64,000 bases of DNA from Tatumella citrea (GCF_002163585.1 NZ_CP015579.1:868001-932000); one strand, 5' to 3'. Numbered from the stretch's first letter, positions 18,985 through 29,425 are shown. The notes: a model not told the origin generated them from the letters alone. Program-made: numbers and translations.

Positions 18985-19638
18985 ATGACAAAACACCGTT
19001 TTTTTCCGAAAGGATATTCCGTCGCTGAAGAGGTTGCAAACAGCGTCAGCCACGGATTGGGATGTATATTCGGAATTGTCGGGCTGGTATTGTTACTGAC
19101 CCGGGCGATTAACACCCATGCCGGCGCGATGACGATTACCAGTTACAGTCTGTATGGTGGCAGTATGATCCTGCTTTTCCTGGCATCCACCCTCTATCAT
19201 GCGATTCCCTCACCCGAAGCTAAGCCGTGGCTGAAAAAATTTGACCACTGCGCGATTTATCTGTTGATTGCCGGGACCTATACCCCGTTTCTGCTGGTAG
19301 GGCTGAAATCCCCGCTGGCTTACGGATTAATGGTGGTCATCTGGTTGCTGGCACTGGCGGGGATTATTTTTAAACTGGGGTTTGCTCACCGTTTCAAAAT
19401 TGTCTCGGTAGTGACCTATCTGCTGATGGGCTGGTTATCGCTGGTGGTGATTTACCAGATGGCGACCCGGCTGTCAGCGGCCTGCGTTTGGTTACTGGCA
19501 ATCGGTGGGATTGTTTATTCGCTGGGGGTTATTTTTTATGTCTCGCGGCGTATTCCGTTTAATCATGCTATCTGGCACGGCTTTGTGCTGGGGGGCGCAA
19601 TCTGCCATTTCTGCGCAATCTACTTTTACGTTCGCTAA
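18985..19638 (+). CDS. yqfA: Hemolysin III / TrhA family membrane protein YqfA
   Basis: 217 aa seven-helix inner-membrane protein (219 in E. coli) of the progestin-receptor/HlyIII superfamily. It has the conserved motifs ANSVSHGLG near residue 16, [13 protein letters not shown] near 68, [15 protein letters not shown] near 86 and [14 protein letters not shown] near 195, whose His residues are the likely metal ligands. In E. coli it is named TrhA and linked to membrane homeostasis. It is convergent with ygfZ; between them lies a strong palindrome. Confidence 0.93.
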   Translation: MTKHRFFPKGYSVAEEVANSVSHGLGCIFGIVGLVLLLTRAINTHAGAMTITSYSLYGGSMILLFLASTLYHAIPSPEAKPWLKKFDHCAIYLLIAGTYTPFLLVGLKSPLAYGLMVVIWLLALAGIIFKLGFAHRFKIVSVVTYLLMGWLSLVVIYQMATRLSAACVWLLAIGGIVYSLGVIFYVSRRIPFNHAIWHGFVLGGAICHFCAIYFYVR

Positions 19639-19649
19639 ACGCCAGTAGT

Positions 19650-19678
19650 CCGGCAGTGCCTGATTCAGGCACTGCCGG
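19650..19678. terminator. Palindrome between convergent yqfA and ygfZ
   Basis: CCGGCAGTGCCTG, loop ATT, CAGGCACTGCCGG: a perfect 13-bp stem in the 46-bp gap between the converging genes. It lacks a T-run on either strand, but its position suggests a bidirectional termination or RNA-end element. Confidence 0.6.
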
Positions 19679-19684
19679 TAACGG

Positions 19685-20665
19685 TCAGTCAGCTTCTGCC
19701 AGAGAGTAGGGCAGTGGCTGAACGTTGAGCACCGCACCTTCATCCCCTTCCGGACGCAGTACTGCGTCGCTTTCCAGGTCATTATTCAGTACGGCCTGCA
19801 GTGACAGTTCACCGTTACTCAGCCTGACAGCAGCCAGTACGGTGCCGGTACGACGCCATTTATCGCCCATCTGCAATTCCAGCGAATCTCCGGCAACCGG
19901 GATTTTTTCACTGTTGCCACGCAGCCAGTAAAGCGCACGCTTATTGGCCCCGCGATATTTAGCCCGGGCAACCATTTCCTGACCGGTATAACAGCCCTTT
20001 TTAAAGCTGATGGCATTGAGAGCCTGAAGATTGGTCGCCTGAGGAATAAATTCGTCGCTGACTGCGGTATCAATCAGTGGCTCTCCGGCCGCAATATTCA
20101 GTGCCAGCCACTGCTGGCTGTCAGCAGACTGTGCGCTGTTCAGTGCATGACGTAATGCCGTAGTTTCTGGTTCAGCGGCGATAACCAGAAAACGTTCTTC
20201 CGGTAATGGCAGCCAGAGCAGCAGGGTGTTATCAGCCTGCACACGTGGATTTTCACTGTCCGGCAACTGAGCAAAGATTCCGGCCAGTGCATCACGGGCG
20301 CCACTGCCAGCCACACCGGTCAGCAGGCGGCTGTCGTCTGCAGCAAGAGTCACTTTGGAAAATACCGCATACTTTTTCAGCTCGGTCAGCTGTTGTTCAC
20401 GAACCTGGCGGCGTAACAGATAGCCGTAATCCTGCAGATCATGGAACAGTCGCAGGTTGCTCCACATTTTTCCTTTCGCATCACAATGCGCGGCCAGACG
20501 GTGATTATTCTCCTCAAGCGCTGCAACATCCAGCGTGAGCTGACCCTGCAGGTAACTGGTGCTGTCAGGTCCGCGGGCAGTAACCAGAGCCCAGTCGTCG
20601 AGTGCAATAACGGTCAGTGGCAGAGCCTCTGCCGGTGCCGGGTATGAAAGAGTATTTGCGGGCAT
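19685..20665 (-). CDS. ygfZ: Folate-binding Fe-S cluster assembly / tRNA-modification factor YgfZ
   Basis: COG0354 protein, paralogue of GcvT, that uses folate to support Fe-S enzymes such as MiaB. The protein is 326 aa, exactly the E. coli length. The signature KGCYTGQE with its essential Cys is in ISFKKGCYTGQEMVARAKYRG in two blocks (about residue 225). The start (complement of 20663-20665) is taken by homology and has AGGATC 8-10 nt upstream. The frame stays open to 20896, but that extension has no family match. It is divergent from sdhE, as in E. coli. Confidence 0.95.
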   Translation of the reverse strand: MPANTLSYPAPAEALPLTVIALDDWALVTARGPDSTSYLQGQLTLDVAALEENNHRLAAHCDAKGKMWSNLRLFHDLQDYGYLLRRQVREQQLTELKKYAVFSKVTLAADDSRLLTGVAGSGARDALAGIFAQLPDSENPRVQADNTLLLWLPLPEERFLVIAAEPETTALRHALNSAQSADSQQWLALNIAAGEPLIDTAVSDEFIPQATNLQALNAISFKKGCYTGQEMVARAKYRGANKRALYWLRGNSEKIPVAGDSLELQMGDKWRRTGTVLAAVRLSNGELSLQAVLNNDLESDAVLRPEGDEGAVLNVQPLPYSLAEAD

Positions 20666-21065
20666 AAGAAGATCCTGTGGCTGAATCTGAAGTGTCAGTG
20701 CGGCAGAACCGGCGCATGGCCGTTTTCCTGCACCGACGATAAAATTGGCCTGTGTCTGCGCATTATTCACCAAAGCTGCTCTGCTGAAAAGGGCACAACC
20801 ACACCACAAATGCGCACTGTTGGCGATTTGCCCGGCTCCAGAGAGCAATCTGGTCAATTCAGTCCCGGGATATGCAACCTTGTTGAACACTGACACTCAG
20901 TCGGGCTGCTGAGAACAGAGGAGAAAACAGGGTTTGGTTCAGATTTGCCACCGACTGACTGCAGCGCAGTACGCAATTTTTAACGCCGCTAGCCGGGGAG
21001 TGTCGCAAGCGGCGGGCTAACCGGGGTAAACTGTCCGCCTGTCGGTTAACAGCACAGGATAAATA

Positions 21066-21350
21066 ATGCCGAACACTACCTCCCCGGGAATTGAAGATAA
21101 ATCCCGCGTTCAGTGGGCTTGCCGCCGTGGCATGCTGGAACTGGATATCGCGATTATGCCATTCTTTAAATACGAATATGACTCGCTCAGTGACCACGAT
21201 AAGCAGTGTTTTATTAACCTGTTGCGTGCCGATGACCCTGATTTATTTAACTGGATGATGGAACATGGCGAACCGGCAGATCCTGAACTGAAACGGATGG
21301 TTAATCTGATTCGTGAACGCAATGCACAACGCGGCCCGGTGGCACTCTGA
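21066..21350 (+). CDS. sdhE: FAD assembly factor SdhE
   Basis: Small protein that promotes covalent flavinylation of SdhA and FrdA. The protein is 94 aa (88 in E. coli). The invariant RGM-E-LD motif is present ([15 protein letters not shown]), followed by YDSLSDHDK and [10 protein letters not shown]. It overlaps the start of ygfX by 29 nt, so translation is probably coupled. Confidence 0.95.
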   Translation: MPNTTSPGIEDKSRVQWACRRGMLELDIAIMPFFKYEYDSLSDHDKQCFINLLRADDPDLFNWMMEHGEPADPELKRMVNLIRERNAQRGPVAL

Positions 21351-21741
21351 GCTGACAGCATCACGAATGGCAGGGCGAATACAATGGCTGATACAGTTTC
21401 TGCTGTTAGTGGCTCTGCTCTGTTCGCCCTGGCCGTTGCTGTGGTCACCACTAAAGCTGCTTTCCTTCCTGCTGGTATGGCAGGAAGGCAAGCAGGCCCG
21501 CCGGCGATTTTCCGGGCGTTGCGGAAAAATAGAGCTGGATAACCAGGGGATCTGGTACTGGCAACAGCAACGCTGGAGAACGGTCAGAAATCCGGGCTGG
21601 CTGCCCTGGGCAGTATTACTGACGCTGGAAAACGAACAATGCCAGCGGATGAAGTTCTGGCTGATAAAGGATGCAATGCCTGAAGCTGACTGGCGTGGTC
21701 TGCGAATGCACTGGTTTTATTGCTGCAGATTACCCTGCTGA
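21322..21741 (+). CDS. ygfX: YgfX (CptA) inner-membrane protein
   Basis: 139 aa protein with two closely spaced membrane helices (about residues 20-52: [20 protein letters not shown] and KLLSFLLVW) and a cytosolic tail ending in a WRGLR block, matching E. coli YgfX (135 aa). In E. coli it works with SdhE (YgfY), proposed as a toxin-antitoxin-like pair acting on cytoskeletal proteins; that role is debated. ATG at 21322 is used; a GTG at 21313 is an alternative. It is convergent with fldB. Confidence 0.85.
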   Translation: MHNAARWHSELTASRMAGRIQWLIQFLLLVALLCSPWPLLWSPLKLLSFLLVWQEGKQARRRFSGRCGKIELDNQGIWYWQQQRWRTVRNPGWLPWAVLLTLENEQCQRMKFWLIKDAMPEADWRGLRMHWFYCCRLPC

Positions 21742-21958
21742 CCGGCAGCAGGGGGTTATCCGGTGGGGCTGGTGTCTGTGCCGCACTGACATCTGTATCG
21801 TAACGACAACGGTGCATTACCGGCAGCTGCACTGGCAAGCGTACGGTATTAACAACCGCTGTGTTGGTATTTGCCCTGTAAAACTTAGCCACAAACGCAG
21901 CGGTTAATCTTAACTGCAAATCACTTTGCCACTGCAACAACCAGGATGACTGATAAAT

Positions 21959-22477
21959 TTACAGCAGGGCCGACATTTCGGTCAGAATCTGTTCGCACCA
22001 CTGCTCAATCCGTTCATCGGTCAGTTCAAACTGATTTACATCATCCAGTGCCAGGCCGACAAACTGATTGCCCCCCGGTAATACCGCCTTCTGGCTGATA
22101 AATTCAAAACCCGCGGTTGGCCAGTAGCCGACAAAACGAACGCCCATCGGTTGCAGCAAATCATGCAACATACCCAGAGCATCCAGGAACCATTCGCTGT
22201 AACCAATCTGATCACCCATTCCGTACAGCGCCACAATTTTTCCCTGCAGTTGTAGGTCTGGCAACATAGGCCAGATGGCTTCCCAGTCTTCCTGTAACTC
22301 ACCAAAATCCCAGGTCGGGATCCCCATAATCAGCAGATCATAATGCTGCATGGATTCGGTGGTTCCGTCTTTTACATTGTGCAAAGTGACCAAATCAGCG
22401 CCGATAAAATCGCGGATTTTTTCCGCCACTATTTCGGTATAGCAGGTACTGGAACCGTAGAATAATCCGATTTTCAT
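21959..22477 (-). CDS. fldB: Flavodoxin 2
   Basis: 172 aa long-chain flavodoxin (173 in E. coli FldB) binding FMN through the N-terminal phosphate loop [12 protein letters not shown]. It has the later flavin-contact segments [15 protein letters not shown] and [13 protein letters not shown]. It donates electrons to flavodoxin-dependent enzymes and is induced by SoxRS in E. coli. It is divergent from xerD across a 330-bp gap. Confidence 0.95.
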   Translation of the reverse strand: MKIGLFYGSSTCYTEIVAEKIRDFIGADLVTLHNVKDGTTESMQHYDLLIMGIPTWDFGELQEDWEAIWPMLPDLQLQGKIVALYGMGDQIGYSEWFLDALGMLHDLLQPMGVRFVGYWPTAGFEFISQKAVLPGGNQFVGLALDDVNQFELTDERIEQWCEQILTEMSALL

Positions 22478-22807
22478 GCCGTTATTTGCTCTGTTGATCG
22501 AAAACTGCGGCGTATGGTAGCAGAGAATGGCGTTAAAGGCGCTGGCGTTATCCTGCTAACCCGCTGGAAATCTGCTGTCATTGATATCTGATGCAGGTTG
22601 TCAGGGAAAACGACATCTGTAACTCTCTTCAGACGACGTCTGAACGGGGAATGGGGGGCCACCCCCGGCTAAACAGGGCAGTCAGCACCGCCAGGGCTGC
22701 CGGAGATTCTCTTAGCCATCACCGTACCATTTCAGGCATAATGACCGGGCGGTGATAAAACCGCCGGCTAAACCGTGATTAGCTGTGTTGTGAAAAAAGG
22801 AGGCAGG
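22478..22807. promoter_or_regulatory. fldB-xerD divergent intergenic region
   Basis: 330 bp without a supported gene. It must hold both promoters. The notable feature is the 17-bp dyad listed next. I could not place -10/-35 boxes or a SoxS box with confidence. Confidence 0.5.
22628..22644. promoter_or_regulatory. Perfect 8+8 dyad, candidate operator
   Basis: TTCAGACG-A-CGTCTGAA is perfectly symmetrical, 151 bp upstream of the fldB start and 164 bp upstream of xerD. No T-run follows on either strand, so a protein-binding site is more likely than a terminator. Confidence 0.4.
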
Positions 22808-23722
22808 GTGCAGGAACAACAGCAACATGATGAAAATCTCAGCAAAATCGAGCTGTTTCTCGACACGCTGTGGATTGAACGTAATCTGGCACAAAATACT
22901 CTTTCCTCTTACCGCCAGGATCTGCATCAGCTGACCGACTGGCTGGCGGCACAGCAGCTTTCGTTACTGGATGTGACGGCAGAAGATTTACAGAGTTTCC
23001 TTGCCGAACGGCTGGAAGGTGGCTATAAAGCCAGCAGTTCGGCCAGGCAGCTCAGTGCAATGCGTCGCTTGTTTCAGTATCTGTACCGGGAAAAGCAGCG
23101 CAGTGATGACCCCAGTGCGGTACTTTCATCGCCTAAACTGCCCCAGCGGTTACCTAAAGACCTCAGCGAATCACAGATTGAACGGCTGCTACAGGCCCCT
23201 TCGACAGAAATTCCTCTGGAATTACGTGATAAAGCCATGCTGGAGTTACTCTACGCGACCGGATTGCGGGTCTCTGAGCTGGTGGGCTTATCGGTCAGTG
23301 ATATCAGCCTGCGTCAGGGGGTGGTCCGGGTTATCGGTAAAGGTGATAAAGAACGGCTGGTGCCGCTGGGAGAAGAGGCGGTGTACTGGCTGGAACAATA
23401 TCTGGAATATGGCCGTCCCTGGCTGACCAACGGTCAGTCGCTGGATGTCATGTTCCCCAGTAACCGTGCTCAGCAGATGACACGACAGACCTTCTGGCAC
23501 CGGATAAAGCACTACGCAGTGCTGGCCGGTATCGACAGTGAAAAGTTGTCACCGCACGTATTGCGCCATGCATTTGCCACGCATCTGCTAAATCACGGTG
23601 CTGATTTGCGGGTAGTACAAATGCTGCTCGGTCACAGCGATCTGTCGACCACTCAGATCTATACTCATGTAGCCAACGAAAGGCTACGACAGTTACATCA
23701 ACAGCATCATCCCCGGGGCTGA
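22808..23722 (+). CDS. xerD: Site-specific tyrosine recombinase XerD
   Basis: Acts with XerC at dif to resolve chromosome dimers, controlled by FtsK. The protein is 304 aa (298 in E. coli). The N-terminal SAM-like core-binding domain is followed by the catalytic domain with Arg in ATGLRVSELVGL, Lys in VIGKGDKERLVPLG, H-x-x-R in LSPHVLRHAFATHLL, His in LLGHSDLSTT and Tyr in TQIYTHVA. No ATG is available; GTG at 22808 follows AAGGAGG by 4 nt. The extra N-terminal residues are Gln/His-rich. It is followed by dsbC and recJ as in E. coli. Confidence 0.96.
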   Translation: MQEQQQHDENLSKIELFLDTLWIERNLAQNTLSSYRQDLHQLTDWLAAQQLSLLDVTAEDLQSFLAERLEGGYKASSSARQLSAMRRLFQYLYREKQRSDDPSAVLSSPKLPQRLPKDLSESQIERLLQAPSTEIPLELRDKAMLELLYATGLRVSELVGLSVSDISLRQGVVRVIGKGDKERLVPLGEEAVYWLEQYLEYGRPWLTNGQSLDVMFPSNRAQQMTRQTFWHRIKHYAVLAGIDSEKLSPHVLRHAFATHLLNHGADLRVVQMLLGHSDLSTTQIYTHVANERLRQLHQQHHPRG

Positions 23723-23744
23723 ACCGGCGGATGAAAAGGACTGA

Positions 23745-24455
23745 ATGTTCATGAAAAAAACGCTTTTAGCAGTGACCCTGTTGTGGTCAGCAATTTCGGG
23801 TCTGGCTCATGCAGACGATTCAGCGATTCAGAGCACCCTGCAACGTCTGGGTGTTAAGGTCACCGATATCCAGCCATCGCCATTGCCGGGAATGAAAACC
23901 GTGCTGACTGACAGCGGCGTTTTCTATATGAGCGATGATGGTAAGCAAATGATTCAGGGACCGCTGTACGATGTCAGCGGACCGCATCCGGTCAATGTCA
24001 CTTTCCGCCAACTGGGCAAGAAAATGGAACAGATGGTGCCGGATATGATCATTTATAAAGCGCCAAAACAGCAACATGTGGTGACGGTATTTACCGATAT
24101 TACCTGTGGCTACTGCCACAAGCTGCATGAGCAGATGGCGGATTATAATGCCTTAGGAATTACCGTACGTTATCTGGCGTTCCCGCGTGAGGGAATGGGC
24201 GGCGAAGTTTCAAAAGCCATGAAATCCGTATGGTGTGCTGCTGATCGTAATAAAGCCTTTGATGAGGCGATGAGCGGTAAAGCACCTGCACCTGCCAGCT
24301 GTAATATTGACCTTAACCGTCAGTATCAGTTAGGTCTGATGTATGGCATTCAGGGAACTCCGGCAATTATTACCGAAACCGGCACCCTGATCCCGGGCTA
24401 TCAGGGGCCACAGGAACTGAAACAGTATCTCGATAGTCTGACGACAGGTAAGTAA
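23745..24455 (+). CDS. dsbC: Periplasmic disulfide isomerase DsbC
   Basis: 236 aa, the E. coli length. Signal peptide with cleavage after SGLAHA, then the dimerisation domain and a thioredoxin fold with catalytic CGYC in FTDITCGYCHKLHEQ (about residue 121) and cis-Pro in IQGTPAIIT. It is kept reduced by DsbD and reshuffles wrong disulfides. Two starts are possible (ATG at 23745 and 23751); the first is 4 nt from AAGGA and the second 10 nt. It sits 3 bp ahead of recJ. Confidence 0.96.
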   Translation: MFMKKTLLAVTLLWSAISGLAHADDSAIQSTLQRLGVKVTDIQPSPLPGMKTVLTDSGVFYMSDDGKQMIQGPLYDVSGPHPVNVTFRQLGKKMEQMVPDMIIYKAPKQQHVVTVFTDITCGYCHKLHEQMADYNALGITVRYLAFPREGMGGEVSKAMKSVWCAADRNKAFDEAMSGKAPAPASCNIDLNRQYQLGLMYGIQGTPAIITETGTLIPGYQGPQELKQYLDSLTTGK

Positions 24456-24458
24456 CTC

Positions 24459-26195
24459 TTGGCCGGAAAACATGTTTCGCAACTGCGCCGTCGCCTGGCG
24501 GCTGCAGATGCTGTGTTGCCGGACGATATGCCGGCATTGTTACGTCGTTTGTATGCGCTGCGTGGCGTCCGTTCAGCCTCAGAACTCGAACGTAGTGCAG
24601 CAGCTCTGTTGCCCTGGCAAGGGCTGAACGGAATTGAAACCGCGGCGGCACTGCTGCACCAGGCGATGGTCGCTGGACAGCGGATTATAGTAGTCGGGGA
24701 TTTCGATGCCGACGGAGCAACCAGCACAGCATTATCGTTGCTGGCGTTACGTGGCATGGGTGCGGATAACGTTGATTTTCTGGTGCCTAACCGCTTTGAA
24801 GACGGTTATGGCCTGAGCCCTGAAGTGGTTGAACAAGCTCGCGCGCGGGGTGCGGAATTTATTCTGACCGTCGACAACGGCATTTCCTCACATGCAGGAG
24901 TCGCGCTGGCCAGTGAATATGGTATTCCGGTGGTCATTACCGATCACCACTTGCCTGGCGAAACCTTGCCGGAAGCTGCCGCGATTGTTAACCCTAATCT
25001 TGATGATTGCGGGTTTCTGTCCCGTTCCCTGGCAGGAGTCGGGGTCGCATTTTATCTGATGCTGGCACTGCGGGCATATCTGCGCGATCAAAACTGGTTC
25101 AGCTCCCGCCCGCAACCCAATCTGGCAGAATTACTTGACCTGGTCGCGCTGGGTACCGTAGCCGACGTCGTGCCGCTGGATGCCAATAACCGTATCCTGG
25201 TCTGGCAAGGGTTGCAGCGTATCCGTGCCGGTAAATGTCGGCCAGGCATCCGCGCGTTACTGGAAGTGGCTAACCGGCAACCTGCAAAACTGGTCGCCAC
25301 CGACCTTGGGTTTGCACTGGGCCCACGGCTCAATGCCGCAGGGCGGCTGGATGATATGTCGGTCGGTGTTGCGTTGCTACTCTGTACCGATACTCAACAG
25401 GCCCGGATGCTGGCCAGTGAACTGGACGCATTAAATCAGACGCGCAAAGAGATTGAGCAGGGGATGCAGGCCGAAGCATTAAGCCTGTGTGACTCACTGG
25501 AACAACAACAGCAGCAGTTGCCTAACGGGCTGGCGTTCTACCATCCCGAATGGCATCAGGGCGTGGTTGGGATTGTGGCTTCCCGGCTAAAAGAGCGTTT
25601 TCACCGGCCGGTATTTGCCTTTGCCCCGGCAGGTGACGGAACACTGAAAGGATCAGGACGCTCTATCAGCGGTCTGCATCTGCGTGATGTGCTGGAGCGG
25701 CTGGATACCCTGAACCCCGGACTGATTCTTAAATTCGGCGGTCATGCGATGGCGGCCGGGTTATCACTGAATGAAGATCAGTTTGAACCGTTCCGGCTGG
25801 CATTTGCTGAACTTGCCGGGCAGTGGCTGGACGAACAGCAGCTGCAGGGTGTGGTCTGGTCGGATGGTGAGTTGTCCGGGCAGGAGCTGACACTGCATAC
25901 CGCGGAAATTTTGCGGGAAGCAGGCCCGTGGGGACAGGCATTTCCGGAGCCAGTTTTCGACGGTAAATTTCGCATTCTGCAGCAACGGCTGGTAGGCGAA
26001 CGTCACCTGAAACTGATGCTGGAGCCGCTCGGTGGCGGACCACTGCTGGATGGCATCGCTTTTAATATCGATACTACCCTGTGGCCGGATAACAGCATAC
26101 AACAGGCGGAAGTCGCCTATAAACTGGATGTGAATGAGTTTCGCGGCCAGCGTAACGTGCAGCTGTTAGTCGAACACCTCTGGCCGGTAAGCTGA
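24459..26195 (+). CDS. recJ: Single-strand-specific 5'-3' exonuclease RecJ
   Basis: 578 aa (577 in E. coli), acting in RecF-pathway recombination and mismatch repair. DHH phosphoesterase motifs: VVGDFDADGATSTAL (I), VPNRFEDGYGLS, TVDNGISSH, ITDHHLPGE (DHH) and the DHHA1 KFGGHAMAAGLSL. The only reasonable start is TTG at 24459; no ATG or GTG precedes the conserved N-terminus. The weak start may keep RecJ low and coupled to dsbC. Confidence 0.96.
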   Translation: MAGKHVSQLRRRLAAADAVLPDDMPALLRRLYALRGVRSASELERSAAALLPWQGLNGIETAAALLHQAMVAGQRIIVVGDFDADGATSTALSLLALRGMGADNVDFLVPNRFEDGYGLSPEVVEQARARGAEFILTVDNGISSHAGVALASEYGIPVVITDHHLPGETLPEAAAIVNPNLDDCGFLSRSLAGVGVAFYLMLALRAYLRDQNWFSSRPQPNLAELLDLVALGTVADVVPLDANNRILVWQGLQRIRAGKCRPGIRALLEVANRQPAKLVATDLGFALGPRLNAAGRLDDMSVGVALLLCTDTQQARMLASELDALNQTRKEIEQGMQAEALSLCDSLEQQQQQLPNGLAFYHPEWHQGVVGIVASRLKERFHRPVFAFAPAGDGTLKGSGRSISGLHLRDVLERLDTLNPGLILKFGGHAMAAGLSLNEDQFEPFRLAFAELAGQWLDEQQLQGVVWSDGELSGQELTLHTAEILREAGPWGQAFPEPVFDGKFRILQQRLVGERHLKLMLEPLGGGPLLDGIAFNIDTTLWPDNSIQQAEVAYKLDVNEFRGQRNVQLLVEHLWPVS

Positions 26196-26335
26196 TCTTT
26201 CTTAATAAACGGGGTTTTCTGTGCAACAAATAGCCGCTTGCTGACGCACAGGGGATACCCGAAACTTCACCTTTGCGGTACACTGTGTGGCCTTAATTAA
26301 GCCCATAACCGACCAACTAAAAGAACTATTACGCC

Positions 26336-27434
26336 ATGTTTGAAATTAATCCGGTCAGAAACCGTATCCAGGACCTTACTGAGCGCAGCAATGTGCTTAG
26401 GGGGTATCTTTGACTACGATGCTAAAAATGAACGTCTCGAAGAAGTAAACGCTGAGCTGGAACAGTCCGATGTGTGGAACGAACCGGAGCGCGCACAGGC
26501 GCTGGGTAAAGAGCGTTCCTCACTGGAAGTGATTGTTAACACCCTGAATCAGCTGGCCCAGGGGCTGGAGGATGTCAGCGGGTTGCTGGACCTGGCGGTA
26601 GAAGCGGACGACGAAGAGACATTCAACGAGGCAGTGGCTGAACTGGATGATCTGGACAAGAAACTGGCCGAACTGGAATTCCGCCGGATGTTCTCTGGTG
26701 AGTACGACAGTGCTGACTGTTATATCGACCTGCAGGCCGGCTCCGGTGGTACCGAAGCCCAGGACTGGGCCAGCATGCTGTTACGTATGTATCTGCGCTG
26801 GGCAGAAGATAAAGGCTTTAAAACAGAAGTTATTGAAGAGTCTGATGGTGATGTGGCCGGTATAAAATCGGCAACTATCCGTATTTCCGGGGAATATGCT
26901 TTCGGCTGGCTGCGTACCGAAACAGGTGTTCACCGTCTGGTGCGTAAGAGCCCGTTTGACTCCGGTGGCCGCCGCCATACATCATTTAGTTCGGCATTTG
27001 TCTATCCGGAAGTCGCGGACGATATTGATATTGAAATTAACCCGGCCGACTTACGTATTGACGTATACCGTGCCTCGGGTGCCGGTGGACAGCACGTTAA
27101 CCGTACCGAATCGGCAGTGCGTATTACCCATATCCCGACCAACACTGTTACCCAGTGTCAGAATGACCGCTCCCAGCATAAAAACAAAGACCAGGCGATG
27201 AAGCAGATGAAAGCTAAGCTGTACGAGCTGGAAATGCAGAAAAAGAATGCCGAAAAACAGGCGCTGGAAGACAACAAATCTGATATCGGCTGGGGCAGCC
27301 AGATCCGTTCTTATGTATTGGATGATTCGCGGATTAAAGATCTGCGTACCGGCGTGGAAACACGTAATACCCAGGCGGTTCTGGATGGCGACCTCGACCG
27401 TTTTATTGAAGCAAGTTTAAAAGCAGGTTTATAA
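26336..27434 (+). CDS. prfB: Peptide chain release factor RF2 (programmed +1 frameshift)
   Basis: Recognises UGA and UAA. The gene is split: ATG at 26336 opens a 25-codon frame ending at an in-frame TGA (26411-26413). Ribosomes shift +1 and continue to 27434, giving 365 aa as in E. coli. Motifs in the main frame are the stop-recognition SPF (KSPFDSGG) and the peptidyl-hydrolysis GGQ ([13 protein letters not shown]). It is followed 9 bp later by lysS, the standard prfB-lysS pair. A simple ORF caller would start this gene wrongly inside the shift region. Confidence 0.98.
26399..26413 (+). promoter_or_regulatory. prfB autoregulatory frameshift site
   Basis: An internal Shine-Dalgarno-like AGGGGG (26399-26404) lies 3 nt before the slippery CTT-TGA-C (CTT at 26408-26410, TGA at 26411-26413). 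This is the classic RF2 element: low RF2 stalls at UGA and favours the +1 shift, raising RF2. Confidence 0.97.
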
Positions 27435-27443
27435 GGAACCCCC

Positions 27444-28964
27444 ATGTCTGAACAACAACCACAGCACGCTGATGCCAGCCAGGAACTCAACAACGAACTG
27501 AAAAGTCGTCGTGAGAAGCTGGCCGCGCTGCGCCAGAATGGCGTAGCATTTCCGAATGACTTCCGTCGCGATACCCTGTCTGACAAGCTGCATAAACAGT
27601 TTGATGATAAAGACAGCGAGCAACTGGAAGATCTCGGCATCGAAGTCAGCGTGGCCGGGCGTATGATGACCCGTCGCATCATGGGGAAAGCCTCCTTTGT
27701 TACCCTGCAGGACAATGGCGGCCGTATTCAGCTGTATGTTTCGCGTGATGATTTACCGGAAGGTTACTACAACGAACAGTTTAAGAAATGGGACCTTGGC
27801 GATATCCTGGGAGCACGCGGTAAACTGTTCAAAACTAAAACCGGTGAACTCTCTATCCATTGCAGCGAACTGCGTCTGCTGACTAAAGCACTTCGCCCGT
27901 TACCGGATAAATTCCACGGTCTGGCCGATCAGGAAACCCGTTACCGCCAGCGTTACCTGGATCTGATTGCCAACGAAGAATCCCGTCATACTTTCCAGGT
28001 GCGTTCTAAAATCATGGCCGGCATCCGTCAGTTCATGGTTGAACGCGAGTTTATGGAAGTGGAAACCCCAATGATGCAGGTGATCCCTGGCGGTGCATCA
28101 GCCCGTCCGTTTATCACCCATCATAATGCGCTGGACATCGATATGTACCTGCGTATTGCGCCGGAACTTTATCTGAAACGTCTGGTGGTGGGTGGTTTTG
28201 ACCGCGTGTTTGAAATCAACCGTAACTTCCGTAATGAAGGTATTTCGCCACGCCATAACCCTGAGTTCACCATGATGGAACTCTATATGGCGTACGCAGA
28301 CTACAACGACCTGATTGAACTGACCGAAAGCCTGTTCCGTACTCTGGCAGAGAAGGTACTGGGCCACACCGAAGTCACTTACGGTGACCAGCTGTTTGAT
28401 TTTGGCAAGCCATTTGCCCGCCTCACGATGCGTGAAGCGATTAAAAAATACCGTCCGGAAACTGAGCTAAGCGACCTGGAGGATTTTGATAAAGCGACCG
28501 CTATTGCTGCTACGCTGGGTATCAAGGTTGAGAAAAGCTGGGGGCTGGGACGTGTGGTCACCGAGATTTTCGAAGAGACTGCCGAAAGCCAGCTGATTCA
28601 GCCCACCTTTATTACCGAATATCCGGCCGAAGTTTCGCCGCTGGCCCGCCGTAATGACCAGAACCCGGAAATCACCGACCGATTTGAATTCTTTATTGGC
28701 GGACGTGAGATTGGTAACGGCTTCTCGGAGCTGAATGATGCCGAAGACCAGGCCGATCGTTTTCAGCAGCAGGTGAATGCCAAAGATGCCGGTGATGATG
28801 AAGCGATGTTCTACGATGAAGACTATGTGACCGCACTGGAACATGGCCTGCCGCCAACTGCCGGACTGGGGATTGGTATCGACCGTATGGTCATGCTGTT
28901 TACCAACAGCCATACTATTCGTGATGTGATTCTGTTCCCGGCACTGCGCCCGGAAGCAAAATAA
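27444..28964 (+). CDS. lysS: Lysyl-tRNA synthetase (class II)
   Basis: 506 aa (505 in E. coli). The N-terminal OB-fold anticodon-binding domain (about 65-150) is followed by class II motif 2 in [20 protein letters not shown] and motif 3 in [16 protein letters not shown]. It is the second gene of prfB-lysS and ends in a strong terminator. The EPS locus starts about 460 bp later at its JUMPstart. Confidence 0.98.
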   Translation: MSEQQPQHADASQELNNELKSRREKLAALRQNGVAFPNDFRRDTLSDKLHKQFDDKDSEQLEDLGIEVSVAGRMMTRRIMGKASFVTLQDNGGRIQLYVSRDDLPEGYYNEQFKKWDLGDILGARGKLFKTKTGELSIHCSELRLLTKALRPLPDKFHGLADQETRYRQRYLDLIANEESRHTFQVRSKIMAGIRQFMVEREFMEVETPMMQVIPGGASARPFITHHNALDIDMYLRIAPELYLKRLVVGGFDRVFEINRNFRNEGISPRHNPEFTMMELYMAYADYNDLIELTESLFRTLAEKVLGHTEVTYGDQLFDFGKPFARLTMREAIKKYRPETELSDLEDFDKATAIAATLGIKVEKSWGLGRVVTEIFEETAESQLIQPTFITEYPAEVSPLARRNDQNPEITDRFEFFIGGREIGNGFSELNDAEDQADRFQQQVNAKDAGDDEAMFYDEDYVTALEHGLPPTAGLGIGIDRMVMLFTNSHTIRDVILFPALRPEAK

Positions 28965-29012
28965 TTCCCGCCAATGAGCACGGGCAGTGATGACTGCCAG
29001 TGGTTCACATTG

Positions 29013-29042
29013 ATGCCCGCTATTCGCGGGCATTACTTTTTT
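29013..29042 (+). terminator. Rho-independent terminator of prfB-lysS
   Basis: ATGCCCGC, loop TATTC, GCGGGCAT, then TACTTTTTT. It lies 49 bp after the lysS stop. Confidence 0.92.
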
Positions 29043-29425
29043 CAGAAATCACCCACTTCGCGGTTTCCTGCGCACAATTCTGCCTGTTACGCCTCAATGC
29101 TGATGATTCTGCATCATCCATACATATTGAAGTTTCATTACTGTATTATTAGCCGTAAAAATCTTATCCCTGCAGGCTCGGGAATCCCCGGGTTGGGGCA
29201 TTTTTAGTCAGTTGCAAGATTGATTGTCAGCAAAAGTAAAAAACCAGGAATTTCTCTATATATTTACCTGAATTAATTCTTAATAATTGGCAGATATTAC
29301 TGGAATTGTTGAACATTTGTTGAGACTTTATCCGGTGTCGTTTCGGAACTGGTTCCGGACAGACCACAATTTGCAGAACTGCGCAGGCGGATATCACCGT
29401 AAAACCGGACGGACTTCCCTGCCTA
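29043..29425 (+). promoter_or_regulatory. Region expected to hold the EPS operon promoter
   Basis: About 380 bp, moderately AT-rich, no gene. The EPS promoter should lie here because the JUMPstart that follows is transcribed. A half RcsAB-like motif, TAAGAAT, is on the minus strand at 29276-29282 inside an AT-rich dyad, and TGAGACTTTATCCG occurs near 29320. Neither is a convincing full RcsAB box. Confidence 0.35.

Noticed and set aside
20666..20896. In-frame N-terminal extension of YgfZ (77 codons)
   Set aside because: The shorter protein has exactly the family length and its own ribosome-binding site; the extension lies in the divergent promoter region.
29269..29330. RcsAB box upstream of JUMPstart
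   Set aside because: Only half-site matches (TAAGAAT; TGAGA...ATCC) are present; not enough to list as a site although Rcs control is common for such loci.
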